64,000 nucleotides of DNA from CALHKP01 sp963558075 (GCA_963558075.1 CAUWFN010000001.1:14617-78616), one strand, 5' to 3'; numbered from the stretch's first letter, positions 34,674-43,991 are shown. Numbers and translations are program-made. The notes: a model not told the origin generated them from the letters alone.

Positions 34674-35951
34674 ATGAACGAGAATTTCACAAATAAACCG
34701 CTGAACTACAGCGAAGATATAATGATGGCGGCAAAGGAAACATATAGACTGCTCGAAAGCGGTAAAGTATGCACATCTCAGGCACGTCAGAGCGCAAAGC
34801 TTATCGAAAAGCTTGAGCAGGACGATATTACAGTTGCTGTAATCGGACAGTTTAAAAGAGGAAAAAGTACACTGAGTAATGCGATTTTGGGCGACGATGT
34901 AATGCCAGTTGGAATCGTTCCTATAACATCTGCTGTAACAAAGGTAAAATATGGCGAAAAGTCAGCCGAGGTTCATTTTGTTAACGGCGCAGTAAAACAG
35001 GTTGAATTTGATCAGCTCTCGGAGTACATCAGTGAGCAGGAAAACGAAGATAACAAGCTAGGCGTAAAGGAAGTAGTAATGCACACGCCTTCAGAATTTC
35101 TGAAAAACGGCCTAACCTATGTTGATACGCCAGGTGTAGGTTCGTTCCATAAGAACAATACTGAGGTAGCATATGAGCACATGAAAGAAAGCGATGCTGT
35201 TATATTCCTTCTTTCAGTAGATAGTCCGATTAACCAGATTGAGATAGATTTTCTGTATAACACACGCGAATATGCCGGCAAGTTCTACTTTGCTGTAAAT
35301 AAAATAGATGTTGTCGACGAAAAGGATCTCGATGCATATGTAAAATATTGCCGCAAGGTTCTAAGAGAACTCATGAACACAGAAGATATCAATCTTCTTC
35401 CAATCAGCTCCAAAACTGGAGAAGGTATCGAAGAGTTAAAGGAAATGATTCTGAGAGACTGCAAAACATCAATCAAAGATATTATGGAAGAGTCTACAGC
35501 AAAGAAGCTGCGCGATACAATTACAAGTGCTTTAAATCAGCTTGACTTCTACTGGAAAGCTATGAATATGTCATACGATGATTTAGATGCGAAGTTTGCA
35601 GAGATGAAAAGCTTTATCGCAGAATCAAAGGAAAAGGCAGCTGGATACGAGGCAATTTTCGAAATTCATCTAAATGAGCTTAAGCTGAATATTGCAGCTA
35701 AGGTTTACGAGGTATTTGGCATGGAATATACTTACGACCTTGAGCAGACAAGAATTGGCGGCGGATTCATGCAGAAGGATGAATTCCTTGAGCATGTAGA
35801 TGAAATCTGCGAAGACCTAGAGGAAACTCTGAACAAAGTCCTGCTTTACAGAGAAGAAAACGCATATATAGTAGTAAGAAGAATCAATGAAATAAATAGA
35901 CTAACAAGAAGTCTTAGAAAGATAAAGAAAGACCTAGAGGTTATAAAATAG
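34674..35951 (+). CDS. Dynamin-like GTPase
   Basis: The 425-residue protein has a dynamin-type G domain: G1 GQFKRGKST near residue 58, a G2 threonine in PITSAVT near 84, G3 DTPGVGS near 152 and G4 NKID near 205. A helical region follows to the C terminus (residues about 280-425). There is no clear membrane segment. It starts 2 bases after thiM, so it is co-transcribed with thiamine salvage although no functional link is obvious. Bacterial homologues act on membranes; which one is unknown. Confidence 0.85.
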   Translation: MNENFTNKPLNYSEDIMMAAKETYRLLESGKVCTSQARQSAKLIEKLEQDDITVAVIGQFKRGKSTLSNAILGDDVMPVGIVPITSAVTKVKYGEKSAEVHFVNGAVKQVEFDQLSEYISEQENEDNKLGVKEVVMHTPSEFLKNGLTYVDTPGVGSFHKNNTEVAYEHMKESDAVIFLLSVDSPINQIEIDFLYNTREYAGKFYFAVNKIDVVDEKDLDAYVKYCRKVLRELMNTEDINLLPISSKTGEGIEELKEMILRDCKTSIKDIMEESTAKKLRDTITSALNQLDFYWKAMNMSYDDLDAKFAEMKSFIAESKEKAAGYEAIFEIHLNELKLNIAAKVYEVFGMEYTYDLEQTRIGGGFMQKDEFLEHVDEICEDLEETLNKVLLYREENAYIVVRRINEINRLTRSLRKIKKDLEVIK

Positions 35952-35969
35952 GAAATTATTTGAAAGCCC

Positions 35970-36032
35970 TAGGCCCAAAAGGAAAATGGAAAGTTTTAGG
36001 CCTAAAAAGAAAATGGAAAATCTATAGGCCTA
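35970..36032 (+). repeat. Short tandem repeat
   Basis: A unit of about 27 bases beginning TAGGCC and containing GAAAATGGAAA occurs twice (35970, 35997), with a third TAGGCC at 36025. It lies in the non-coding tail of the dynamin-like gene. Confidence 0.6.
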
Positions 36033-36067
36033 GCAAAATTTCTAAAATCTAACTTAAAATCTAATAA

Positions 36068-36112
36068 AAAGGAGCATCTCGCTAACTATAAAGGTTAACA
36101 TGGTGCTCCTTT
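36068..36112. terminator. Bidirectional terminator
   Basis: AAAGGAGCA pairs with TGCTCCTTT, with an inner GCTAAC/GTTAAC stem. It separates the dynamin-like gene from the convergent redox protein gene. Confidence 0.8.
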
Positions 36113-36126
36113 ATTTTATGCTTATT

Positions 36127-36528
36127 TTACTCTCCGATTATTTCTTCTAAGATTTCGATTGCATCGCTTACGCATCCATCGCAGCTTCTAAGTGGAGTCT
36201 TTGTTTCTACTCCTTTTAGCTCGTAGCACATTACTGATGAATTCTTTTCGATGAACTTATTTGTTGCTTCTTTCATAGTCTTGTAGCAGAGCTTCTTTGA
36301 TGAAGGGTTTTCTAGATTTCCATCTGAATTTAGAAGACCGATAACCATTGCCATGCCTGATACTGCGCCGCATGTACCCATAGAGCCCATTCCAAATCCG
36401 AAAGCTTCGCAAGCTCTGAAGAGGTCTTTTTCCTCCATGTCGAATTTATCCCTAAACGCACATACAACAGACTGGGCACAGTTGTATTTCTGGTGGTGAA
36501 GTGCAAGTCCTAGTTCTTTTCTATCCAT
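36127..36528 (-). CDS. C_GCAxxG_C_C-family putative redox protein
   Basis: The 133-residue cytoplasmic protein has the spaced cysteine pattern that names this family: NCAQSV near 17, GTCGAVSG near 54 (the GCAxxG-type box), then C in KKLCYKT, MCYELKG and a C-terminal CDGC pair. The cysteines suggest a metal or redox centre. It is monocistronic between a terminator and an A+T-rich spacer. The exact role is not established. Confidence 0.8.
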   Translation of the reverse strand: MDRKELGLALHHQKYNCAQSVVCAFRDKFDMEEKDLFRACEAFGFGMGSMGTCGAVSGMAMVIGLLNSDGNLENPSSKKLCYKTMKEATNKFIEKNSSVMCYELKGVETKTPLRSCDGCVSDAIEILEEIIGE

Positions 36529-36800
36529 AAAAAATTTTCCTCCTGAATGATTCTATAAAAATATCTGCTAAAGATTATACTATAGAGAATTTTGTTTGTG
36601 AAGCCTATTGGTAAAAGTTATAAATTGCTTGGTTTAGCCTATGGCTTTTGGCGATGCAAAATCAGTAAAAAGGCTAAAACGCCTAGCTTATATGCAATTT
36701 ATCGGTTGTTATAAATTTGCACCGACAGTATAATATATTTATATATTTAGGATGGGAAAGTTGCTTTTGCTTTTTCGTCCGGAAACTGGTAGGTAAAAAA

Positions 36801-37775
36801 ATGATAATCGATAGACATGCAAAGGATAAGTATATAAATGAAGAATCAGTAGGCCCAAAGCAGCTTGCTATATATCCATATGGAACAGATGCACAAAGCG
36901 GTATGGCGGCTTGGCGACTTCTGTCAGAAAAGGAAACAGTCATCGAAAAGGATTCTCTTAATACTCAGTATGACTATGCCAAGCTTACGAGCAGGACTGA
37001 GTATGAGCTTCAGATCCCAAAGGGTAGCAAGAGCACTCTATCTGTCAAAGAGCTTTGCGGGAAGAATTTTGAATATATGCCAAAGCTTGCAAAAACAAAG
37101 GAAACTTTCAGCATGTCTGTGTTTTCCGCAGAAGGCAGGGCGAGAATTGACTTTGATGATTCTAATGTCTATGAAATAGAAGAGGGTGAGTGCCTTGTTT
37201 TCACTTTCGAAAAAGATGATGAGATTAGAGGCTTTGATATATCTGGAGAGGGCACTTTTATTATATCGGAAATAGACTTTACTTTCGAGCCAAATGTGGA
37301 GACGGCTAAAGAGAGCGCAAAGGGCGGTTTTGATGATTTTAAAAAATGCGTTTTCATTGCAAATACGCAGTTTAGATGGGCAAAATTCTTGTTTAAGAGC
37401 CTGAAAAGCACGTGGTACGACGAAGCTTTGACTAAGGCTATCTGGAAAATTGAGAGATTTTATGTAACCATGTTTGCCATGATAATTGGGCTTGGCGCTA
37501 TACTTATCGCAGGAGCAAAGCTTGCAACGTGGCCTGTAACCTTTGGAATTGCTGCGGTATGGGTAATAGTATTTCAGCTTCTCATTGCACCTTTGATCTA
37601 TTTTGCTGTTGTGCCAAAGCCTGTAGCATCCCACATAAAGCATGTGGATGATTTGAATCAGTATGAAAGAAATATTTACGAAAGCACGAAAAACAAAGAT
37701 CAGCATATGGAGCACCTGATGAATAAGTATAAGAAGCCGGCTTTGAAGAGGGAAAAGGTGGACGAGGAAAAGTAA
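36801..37775 (+). CDS. Unrecognised protein with two membrane segments
   Basis: The protein of about 324 residues starts at ATG 36801 (MIIDRHAKDKY). A longer frame to 36717 would add a Cys/Phe-rich stretch unlike coding sequence. Residues about 1-215 are soluble and strand-rich; two hydrophobic segments follow (about 228-247 and 251-272), then a charged tail. It sits 33 bases upstream of another unknown gene. I cannot name a family. Confidence 0.55.
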   Translation: MIIDRHAKDKYINEESVGPKQLAIYPYGTDAQSGMAAWRLLSEKETVIEKDSLNTQYDYAKLTSRTEYELQIPKGSKSTLSVKELCGKNFEYMPKLAKTKETFSMSVFSAEGRARIDFDDSNVYEIEEGECLVFTFEKDDEIRGFDISGEGTFIISEIDFTFEPNVETAKESAKGGFDDFKKCVFIANTQFRWAKFLFKSLKSTWYDEALTKAIWKIERFYVTMFAMIIGLGAILIAGAKLATWPVTFGIAAVWVIVFQLLIAPLIYFAVVPKPVASHIKHVDDLNQYERNIYESTKNKDQHMEHLMNKYKKPALKREKVDEEK

Positions 37776-37808
37776 AGCTATACGCAAAAGTTTACGAAGG
37801 GGCAGGAT

Positions 37809-38321
37809 ATGTTTTTTAATTTTAATCCATGGGAGCTTGAGATTGATGTAGAAGCAACGAAAAAGCTGTATTTAGAAGAAAATTATTCTAAAGACGATGA
37901 GGCGAACCGTGAATTTATAGATAATCTCACAGCTGAGCAAAAGAAAATGTTTGAAAAACTCGGGGTGAATCTTGCTAAGGTTCAGGTTGATAAAGCTATT
38001 TATGATATTCCGGAAGAAAAAGATATGCCTGAGTTTCGGGCGAAAAAAATGACTGTAAATTTTTTGATGAGGGGGCATTTTTTGGCAGTGCCTCAGTATC
38101 AGGCAGATCTTTACAGTGACGAAGATATTTTTGGAAAAGAGGCACTTGATGGAGTCAGGGTTCTTTCTGATAAAGAGGAAGATTATTTGAAAGTATATGA
38201 ATGTGGAATTGGAGCAGGCATTGTGTTCAAGCATCCGGGCATTCGCTTTGATGATGAGAGATTTGAAAAATGGGATTGCGGCTATATCCTTGGATCAATA
38301 CTCATTATGGAAGAATTTTAA
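37809..38321 (+). CDS. Unrecognised acidic cytoplasmic protein
   Basis: The 170-residue protein begins MFFNFNPWELEIDVE and is rich in Asp/Glu and aromatic residues, with no signal or membrane segment. A GGGGCAGG ribosome binding site precedes the ATG. It follows the membrane protein gene closely and ends at a terminator, so the two form a small operon. No motif is recognised. Confidence 0.6.
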   Translation: MFFNFNPWELEIDVEATKKLYLEENYSKDDEANREFIDNLTAEQKKMFEKLGVNLAKVQVDKAIYDIPEEKDMPEFRAKKMTVNFLMRGHFLAVPQYQADLYSDEDIFGKEALDGVRVLSDKEEDYLKVYECGIGAGIVFKHPGIRFDDERFEKWDCGYILGSILIMEEF

Positions 38322-38332
38322 TAGCAAAAATC

Positions 38333-38373
38333 AAAAGGTATAGATTGGTGAAATCCCATTTCTATACCTTTTT
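38333..38373. terminator. Bidirectional terminator
   Basis: AAAAGGTATAGA pairs with TCTATACCTTTT across a 16-base loop and has a T tract. It lies between convergent genes. Confidence 0.8.
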
Positions 38374-38408
38374 ATTTAGATTAGCTTGCTAAAAAATTTG
38401 GCTTCTTG

Positions 38409-39092
38409 TTATTCGTTATTAACTGGAATAAATGGTCTGATTGCACCTGCAACTGCGGAAATAGGCATAGTCTGAAGAATGATTTTGCCTGGGCCTGTAA
38501 CTACTGTATTAAACAGACCTTCGCCTCCGAAGAGTATGTTCTTTGCGCCTGATACTGTCTGTACAGTTAGTGAGCAGCTTTCGCTCATTGCAGCAAGATA
38601 TCCTGTATCAACAATCATTGACTGACCAGCTGCAAGCTCGTATTCGCATGCATATCCGTCGATTTCGATGAAGGCAGTGCCGTTTCCGGAAAGCTTCTGC
38701 ATGATGAATCCTTCGCCGCCAAAGAGTCCTCCGCCTAGCTTTTTCTGGAAGAATACAGAAAGCTCAACGCCTGCTTCGGATGCAAGAAATGCGCTCTTCT
38801 GAACAACAAATCCAGCGCCTGGTGCGATTTCCAGTGCTCTGATGGATCCTGGGAATGATGATGCAAAAGCAATGTGGCCAGGGCCTCCCTGAGCAGTATA
38901 TCTGTTCTGGAAAATGGAGTCTCCTGAGAACATTCTGCCTATAGCTTTTCCGATTCCCCCGTTAGTTCCTGTCTGCATCTGTACGTTAGGGCTCATCCAG
39001 CTCATGGCGCCTCTTTCTGTCAGCATAGTTTCGCCTGGCTCAAGGTCACATATAACAGCAGGAAGCTGTTCCCCTACAATCTTATATCTCAT
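38409..39092 (-). CDS. TIGR00266/AIM24-family protein
   Basis: The 227-residue protein is rich in glycine and beta strands and matches the AIM24-like fold family: EPGETMLTERGAMSWMS near 19, a GPG-H-IAFA motif near 70, GGGLFGGEGFIMQKLSG near 120 and GAKNILFGGEGLFNT near 182. Family members bind membranes or envelope structures in some bacteria, but no general biochemical role is settled. It is monocistronic. Confidence 0.85.
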   Translation of the reverse strand: MRYKIVGEQLPAVICDLEPGETMLTERGAMSWMSPNVQMQTGTNGGIGKAIGRMFSGDSIFQNRYTAQGGPGHIAFASSFPGSIRALEIAPGAGFVVQKSAFLASEAGVELSVFFQKKLGGGLFGGEGFIMQKLSGNGTAFIEIDGYACEYELAAGQSMIVDTGYLAAMSESCSLTVQTVSGAKNILFGGEGLFNTVVTGPGKIILQTMPISAVAGAIRPFIPVNNE

Positions 39093-39289
39093 AATTCAAT
39101 CCGGGTCAGGAGAGAAGTTCCTGACTTTTCCTTTCATATTTATATATTGTTTAAAATATTATACCACGAAAAAAAGGGGGAATACTATAGTATTTTACAT
39201 TAAAGTTTCTTAATCTTTATAAATTTTGTTGTATACCACAATTTTTGATGAAAAATTGATTTCTCATACTATGATTTCGCATTTTTATG

Positions 39290-39298
39290 TGATATACT
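39290..39298 (+). promoter_or_regulatory. glnS promoter, extended -10
   Basis: TGA-TATACT forms an extended -10 element 42 bases before the glnS ATG. No good -35 is present at the right distance. Confidence 0.5.
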
Positions 39299-39340
39299 AA
39301 AAAAATATACAAGCTAAATTATAATATGGGGAGGAACGAA

Positions 39341-40987
39341 ATGAGCGAGAATGTTTCAACTAATTTTATCCATAACATCATAGATAAGGATCTAGAAAAC
39401 CAGAAGTATGGAGACAAGGTCTATACACGTTTTCCACCTGAACCAAACGGATATCTTCATATCGGACATGCTAAATCAATATGCCTGAACTTTTCAACAG
39501 CTCAGAAGTATAATGGAAAATGCAATCTGAGATATGACGATACAAATCCGGTTAAGGAAGATGTAGAATACGTAGATGCAATCGAAGAAGATATCAAATG
39601 GCTGGGATTCCAGTGGGACGAAAAACTCTGGGCTTCTAACTATTTCCACAAGATGTACGAGGCTGCTGTCGAACTTATTAAAAAAGGCAAAGCCTACGTT
39701 GATAATCTTTCTGCAGAAGAAATCAAGGCTTACAGAGGAACACTCAAAGAGCCTGGCAAAGAAAGCCCTTGCAGAAACCAGAGCGTAGAAGAAAACCTAA
39801 GACTTTTCGAAGAGATGAGAGAAGGTAAATACGCAGACGGAGAAAGAGTTCTTAGAGCTAAGATTGATATGGCATCTGCAAATATCAACATGAGAGACCC
39901 TGTAATCTACAGAATCGCTCATGCTACACATCATAACACAGGTGATGAATGGTGCATTTACCCTATGTACGACTTTGCTCATCCAATTGAGGATGCAATC
40001 GAGGGAATCACGCATTCAATCTGTACACTAGAATTTGAAGACCACAGACCTCTTTATGACTGGGTTCTTCAGGAAGTTGGCTGGTGGGAAAATCCGCCTC
40101 AGCAGATTGAGTTTGCAAGACTTAACATTACAAATACAGTAATGAGTAAGAGATACCTCAAGAGCTTTGTTGATGAGGGTGTTGTTGATGGCTGGGATGA
40201 TCCTAGAATGCCTACTATCGCAGGCCTCAGAAGAAGAGGATACACTCCTGAATCAATCAGAGATTTCTGCGAGAGAATCGGTGTTGCAAAGGCAAACAGC
40301 ACAGTAGAGGTTTCACTTCTTGAGCACTGCATCAGAGAAGACCTTAAGACTAAGGTTCCAAGCAGAAACGTTATCGAAAACCCAATCAAGGTTGTTATTA
40401 CAAACTATCCAGAAGACAAGACTGAGATGGTTGAGCTGGAAAACAACAAGGAAGTTCCAGAAATGGGTACAAGAGAAATTCCTTTCTCACGTGAGCTTTA
40501 TGTTGACGGTGCTGACTTTATGGAAGTTCCTGTTAAGAAATACTTCAGACTTTTCCCTGGAAACGAAGTAAGATTCAAGGGCGCATACTTTATCAAATGC
40601 GAAGAAGTAGTTAAGAACGAAGACGGCTCAATTAAAGAGCTTCTTTGCACATACGATCCAGAAACAAGAAGCGGCAGCGGATTTGAAGGTAGAAAGGTAA
40701 AGGGCACTATCCACTTTGTTGATGCTAAGACTGCTGTTAAGGTTAAAATCAGAAACTACAACTATCTGATGGTTGAAGGAGAAGATGGCAAATACGTGCT
40801 TAACCCTGACTCACTAGAAGAATCATGGGGATATGCAGAGCCTTCACTTGCAGAGGCTAAGCCTGGCGAAAGATTCCAGTTCTTCAGACACGGATACTAC
40901 ATCGCAGATAGCAAGCTTACAACTGATGATGAAAAGGTATTCAACAGAATTGTTGACCTAAAGAGCTCATGGAAGCCAAATAAATAA
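39341..40987 (+). CDS. glnS: Glutaminyl-tRNA synthetase
   Basis: This class I synthetase of about 548 residues charges tRNA-Gln. The active-site motifs are PPEPNGYLHIGHAKS near residue 29 and MSKRYL near 267 (the KMSKS-type loop). The C-terminal anticodon-binding barrels include EGRKVKGTIHFV. I choose ATG 39341 because GGGGAGG lies 8 bases upstream. Many Firmicutes use GatCAB instead, so a GlnRS here is a useful lineage marker. Confidence 0.95.
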   Translation: MSENVSTNFIHNIIDKDLENQKYGDKVYTRFPPEPNGYLHIGHAKSICLNFSTAQKYNGKCNLRYDDTNPVKEDVEYVDAIEEDIKWLGFQWDEKLWASNYFHKMYEAAVELIKKGKAYVDNLSAEEIKAYRGTLKEPGKESPCRNQSVEENLRLFEEMREGKYADGERVLRAKIDMASANINMRDPVIYRIAHATHHNTGDEWCIYPMYDFAHPIEDAIEGITHSICTLEFEDHRPLYDWVLQEVGWWENPPQQIEFARLNITNTVMSKRYLKSFVDEGVVDGWDDPRMPTIAGLRRRGYTPESIRDFCERIGVAKANSTVEVSLLEHCIREDLKTKVPSRNVIENPIKVVITNYPEDKTEMVELENNKEVPEMGTREIPFSRELYVDGADFMEVPVKKYFRLFPGNEVRFKGAYFIKCEEVVKNEDGSIKELLCTYDPETRSGSGFEGRKVKGTIHFVDAKTAVKVKIRNYNYLMVEGEDGKYVLNPDSLEESWGYAEPSLAEAKPGERFQFFRHGYYIADSKLTTDDEKVFNRIVDLKSSWKPNK

Positions 40988-41005
40988 GGTAAAACGGCTG
41001 TAAAC

Positions 41006-41069
41006 TTGACAATAACAGCCTAAAAATGTAAGATATATAGTTGAGGAGGCTTTGCATAAGCAGAGCTTC
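41006..41069 (+). promoter_or_regulatory. SCIFF-operon promoter and leader hairpin
   Basis: TTGACA (41006-41011) and TAAGAT (41029-41034) have a 17-base spacer. The leader then carries an 11-bp stem, GGAGGCTTTGC with GCAGAGCTTCC (41044-41069), with two G-U pairs, followed by A/T-rich sequence that could act as an attenuator. Confidence 0.65.
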
Positions 41070-41106
41070 CCGATTTTAAAATTTTAAAAAAGGAAAGGTG
41101 ATTACA

Positions 41107-41250
41107 ATGGAAAGAATCAAGACTATAGAAACTAGAGACCTAGAAAAGAGCCTAAACAACGGCGGATGCGGCGAATGCCAGACTTCATGCCAGTCAGCTT
41201 GCAAAACTTCATGCGGAGTAGCAAACCAGGAGTGTGAAAACAAGAACTAG
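41107..41250 (+). CDS. scfA: SCIFF ranthipeptide precursor (six cysteines in forty-five residues)
   Basis: The 47-residue peptide holds six cysteines at positions 21, 24, 28, 32, 36 and 42 in the family pattern (CGECQTSCQSAC, then KTSC, then EC). AAAGGAAAGG precedes the ATG. The SCIFF maturase gene follows one base after the stop. In this family the maturase forms thioether crosslinks from cysteines to carbons of nearby residues. SCIFF is almost universal in clostridia and may act in signalling, but its role is not settled. Confidence 0.95.
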   Translation: MERIKTIETRDLEKSLNNGGCGECQTSCQSACKTSCGVANQECENKN

Positions 41251-41251
41251 T

Positions 41252-42631
41252 ATGGTACATCAGTATAAACTAAACGGTTACAATATCGTTCTTGACGTTT
41301 ATAGTGGTTCAGTTCATTTGGTGGATGATGTGGCTTATGACATCATCCAACTTTTTTGTTCAGAAACAAAAGAAGCTATCGTTGAGGCGATGATGAAAAA
41401 ATACGGAGATCGCGAGGATGTGACTCCGGAAGAAATCTGCGCAGTAATCGAGCAGGTTGAAGAATTAAAAGAAAACCGCAAGCTGTTTACAGACGATATT
41501 TATGAGCCTAACGCAAGCGACCTCAAGAATCGTCATACAGAAGTTAAAGCTCTTTGTCTCCATGTAGCGCACACATGCAATCTGACATGCTCATATTGCT
41601 TTGCCGGTCAGGGCAAATTCAAGGGCGAGCGTGCAGTAATGTCATTTGAGACTGCTAAGAGAGCTATAGATTTTTTAATTGAAAACTCAGGAGATAGAAG
41701 AAACCTTGAGGTTGATTTCTTTGGTGGAGAGCCTCTTCTGAATATGGATGTAATCAAAGACGTAGTTGCTTATGCAAGATCAATAGAAAAGGAGCATGGC
41801 AAAAACTTTAGATTTACTCTGACAACTAACGGTGTTGGAATCGATGATGATGTAATCGAATTCGCCAACAAAGAAATGCACAACGTTGTTCTGAGTCTGG
41901 ATGGAAGAAAAGAAGTTCATGACAGAGAAAGAAGAACTGTTGCCGGAGAAGGAAGCTATGACATAATCGTTCCTAAGTTCCAGAAGCTTGTTGAGGCAAG
42001 AGGCGACAAAGAGTATTACATGAGAGGTACATACACTCATTACAATACAGATTTTACAAACGATATCATGCATATGGCAGACCTTGGATTTACAAAGCTT
42101 TCAATGGAGCCTGTAGTATGTCCGCCAGATGATCCTTTTGCTCTTACAGAAGAAGATCTACCTGTTTTATTTGAACAGTATGAGATTCTAGCAAAGGAAA
42201 TGCTAAAGAGAGAAAAAGAAGGAAAGCCTCTGACTTTCTATCATTATATGATTGATCTAAACCACGGACCTTGCATTTACAAGAGAATTTCAGGTTGCGG
42301 ATCGGGAACAGAGTATTTTGCAGTAACTCCATGGGGAGATCTTTATCCTTGTCACCAGTTTGTTGGTGAAGAAAAATACAAGATGGGTGATATCTGGAAC
42401 GGTGTTACGGCAGAAGAGACGAGAGAAGAGTTCAAAATGTGTAACGTTTATGCCCGTGAAGAGTGCCGTGATTGCTGGGCTAAACTGTACTGTAGCGGAG
42501 GCTGTGCTGCAAATGCATATCATGCAACAGGTAGCATAACAGGCGTATACGAATACGGATGTGAACTGTTCAAAAAACGTATGGAATGTGCAATCATGCT
42601 TCAGATTGCGCGCCAGAGTGAGGGACTATAA
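41252..42631 (+). CDS. scfB: SCIFF peptide maturase, radical SAM/SPASM protein
   Basis: The 459-residue protein starts MVHQYKLNGYN at ATG 41252, in line with the family N terminus; an upstream GTG at 41234 would overlap scfA. Residues about 1-95 form the peptide-recognition region. The radical SAM cluster motif is C109-x3-C113-x2-C116, followed by GGEP near 165. The C-terminal SPASM domain has cysteine-rich motifs near 348-440 (GCGSG, CRDCW, CSGGC) for auxiliary iron-sulfur clusters. It acts on the preceding peptide. Confidence 0.95.
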   Translation: MVHQYKLNGYNIVLDVYSGSVHLVDDVAYDIIQLFCSETKEAIVEAMMKKYGDREDVTPEEICAVIEQVEELKENRKLFTDDIYEPNASDLKNRHTEVKALCLHVAHTCNLTCSYCFAGQGKFKGERAVMSFETAKRAIDFLIENSGDRRNLEVDFFGGEPLLNMDVIKDVVAYARSIEKEHGKNFRFTLTTNGVGIDDDVIEFANKEMHNVVLSLDGRKEVHDRERRTVAGEGSYDIIVPKFQKLVEARGDKEYYMRGTYTHYNTDFTNDIMHMADLGFTKLSMEPVVCPPDDPFALTEEDLPVLFEQYEILAKEMLKREKEGKPLTFYHYMIDLNHGPCIYKRISGCGSGTEYFAVTPWGDLYPCHQFVGEEKYKMGDIWNGVTAEETREEFKMCNVYAREECRDCWAKLYCSGGCAANAYHATGSITGVYEYGCELFKKRMECAIMLQIARQSEGL

Positions 42632-43377
42632 TGAGAATAAACAAATTTATTGCTCAGTCAGGTCTGACTAGCAGAAGAAAAGCTGACGACCTTATTACAA
42701 ACGGAAATGTAAAAGTAAACAATATGACTCTTACAGAGCCTGGATATGATGTAAAAGAAGGCGATATTGTCGAAGTAAACGGCAGAGTTATCGACTTCAA
42801 AGAAGAAAAGGTATATATTCTTCTTAACAAACCTCTAGGATATGTTACTACTGTAGAAGATGACAAAGGTAGACCTACAGTTATGGATCTTGTTGCAGAT
42901 ATCGATGCAAGAATTTTCCCTGTAGGAAGACTTGATTATAACACATCGGGAATGCTCCTAATGACAAACGATGGAGACTTCGCATACAGAGTTGCTCATC
43001 CTAAGCATAAGATGACAAAGACTTATAGAGCTAGAGTTGCCGGAATGCTTTCTGACTCCAAATGCGCTAAACTAAGAAAGGGCGTTGACATAGGAGGTTT
43101 CGTAACTTCTAGATCAGAAGTTAGAGTTGTCAAGGATATGCCTAGATCAACAATAGTTGATATAAGCATCCATGAAGGTAAGAATAGACAGGTCCGCAAG
43201 ATGTTTGCGGCAGTCGGAAACGAAGTTCAGGAGCTGAAGAGAATCGCAATCGGAGATATTAAAATTGGAAGACTTGCAGAAGGTCATTACCGCAAGTTGA
43301 CAAGAGAAGAGATTGCATATCTGAAAGGCGAAATACCAAAACCGCCTCAGGCTGTTTATCATAAGAAGCGTAAATAA
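42631..43377 (+). CDS. rluB: Pseudouridine synthase, RsuA/RluB family
   Basis: The 248 residues comprise an S4 RNA-binding domain (residues about 1-60, RINKFIAQSGLTSRRKADDLI) and a catalytic domain with the aspartate motif GRLDYNTSGMLLMTNDG near 98. It modifies a uridine in rRNA, either 23S (RluB type) or 16S (RsuA type); sequence alone does not decide. The ATG shares one base with the scfB stop, so it is coupled to the SCIFF operon. Confidence 0.92.
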   Translation: MRINKFIAQSGLTSRRKADDLITNGNVKVNNMTLTEPGYDVKEGDIVEVNGRVIDFKEEKVYILLNKPLGYVTTVEDDKGRPTVMDLVADIDARIFPVGRLDYNTSGMLLMTNDGDFAYRVAHPKHKMTKTYRARVAGMLSDSKCAKLRKGVDIGGFVTSRSEVRVVKDMPRSTIVDISIHEGKNRQVRKMFAAVGNEVQELKRIAIGDIKIGRLAEGHYRKLTREEIAYLKGEIPKPPQAVYHKKRK

Positions 43378-43378
43378 A

Positions 43379-43410
43379 AAAGACGGGATTTTGTCCCGCC
43401 TTTTTTATTA
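43379..43410. terminator. Bidirectional terminator between rluB and kal
   Basis: GACGGGA pairs with TCCCGCC (one mismatch) around TTTTG, flanked by A and T tracts. Confidence 0.8.
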
Positions 43411-43426
43411 GTATAAGTTTAAAAAA

Positions 43427-43819
43427 CTATTTTCTCTTGCATTCTTTTGGAGTTACGCAAGTACCTGTAGCTCTAGCAACTACGATTGGTTCTTCAAGGA
43501 AGTCAGCAGCTGAATCGCTGATGTCTTTTCTTGAAACGATAACTTTTCTAGCTTCGAAGCTCATTTTTCTTGAAGTGTTACCGATCTTTGTGATTTCACC
43601 AACAGCTTCGATGTAGTCTCCAGCGTAAGTTGGAGCAAGGAATTCTACATTGTCATAAGCGCAGAATAGACCTTCGTCTCCGTCGCATTTGATTAGAAGT
43701 TCAGTAGCAACGTCTCCGAAAAGGTGAACCATGTGAGCTCCGTCTACTAGTTCTCCACCGTAGTGAGCATCCTTAGCTGACATTCTTAATCTGATCATTG
43801 ATGTGATTTTTTCTTCCAT
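43427..43819 (-). CDS. kal: 3-aminobutyryl-CoA ammonia lyase
   Basis: The 130-residue hotdog-fold enzyme removes ammonia from L-3-aminobutyryl-CoA to give crotonyl-CoA in lysine fermentation. The N-terminal block RLRMSAKDAHYGGELVDGA and LFGDVATELLI match the Kal family, and the size is right. It is alone on the minus strand, divergent from the sigma-54 activator gene, and is preceded by its own -24/-12 promoter. The rest of the lysine pathway lies on the plus strand beyond the activator. Confidence 0.88.
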   Translation of the reverse strand: MEEKITSMIRLRMSAKDAHYGGELVDGAHMVHLFGDVATELLIKCDGDEGLFCAYDNVEFLAPTYAGDYIEAVGEITKIGNTSRKMSFEARKVIVSRKDISDSAADFLEEPIVVARATGTCVTPKECKRK

Positions 43820-43904
43820 TGTTAAATCTCCTTTTTGTACTAATAATAATATAATAAACAGCTACTTATATTATACCTGTCTATTTGAGTTCTGTAAATA
43901 ATAA

Positions 43905-43922
43905 TTGCAAAATGCGTGCCAA
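43905..43922 (-). promoter_or_regulatory. Sigma-54 (-24/-12) promoter of kal
   Basis: On the minus strand TTGGCACG-N4-TTGCA is a near-perfect sigma-54 element, with GG (43920-43919) and GC (43908-43907) exactly 10 bases apart. Transcription would start near 43895, 76 bases ahead of the kal ATG. The gene for a sigma-54 activator is next door. Confidence 0.9.
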
Positions 43923-43950
43923 TGGTTTATCATTGAAATTACGTGAAAAG

Positions 43951-43968
43951 TGAACCGATATATGTTCA
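43951..43968 (+). promoter_or_regulatory. Dyad between kal and the activator gene
   Basis: TGAAC-N8-GTTCA is a perfect 5+5 bp dyad 24 bases before the activator ATG and about 65 bases upstream of the kal start point. It could be an activator or autoregulation site. Confidence 0.4.
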
Positions 43969-43991
43969 AATGATTAAGGAGTGAACTGAAA

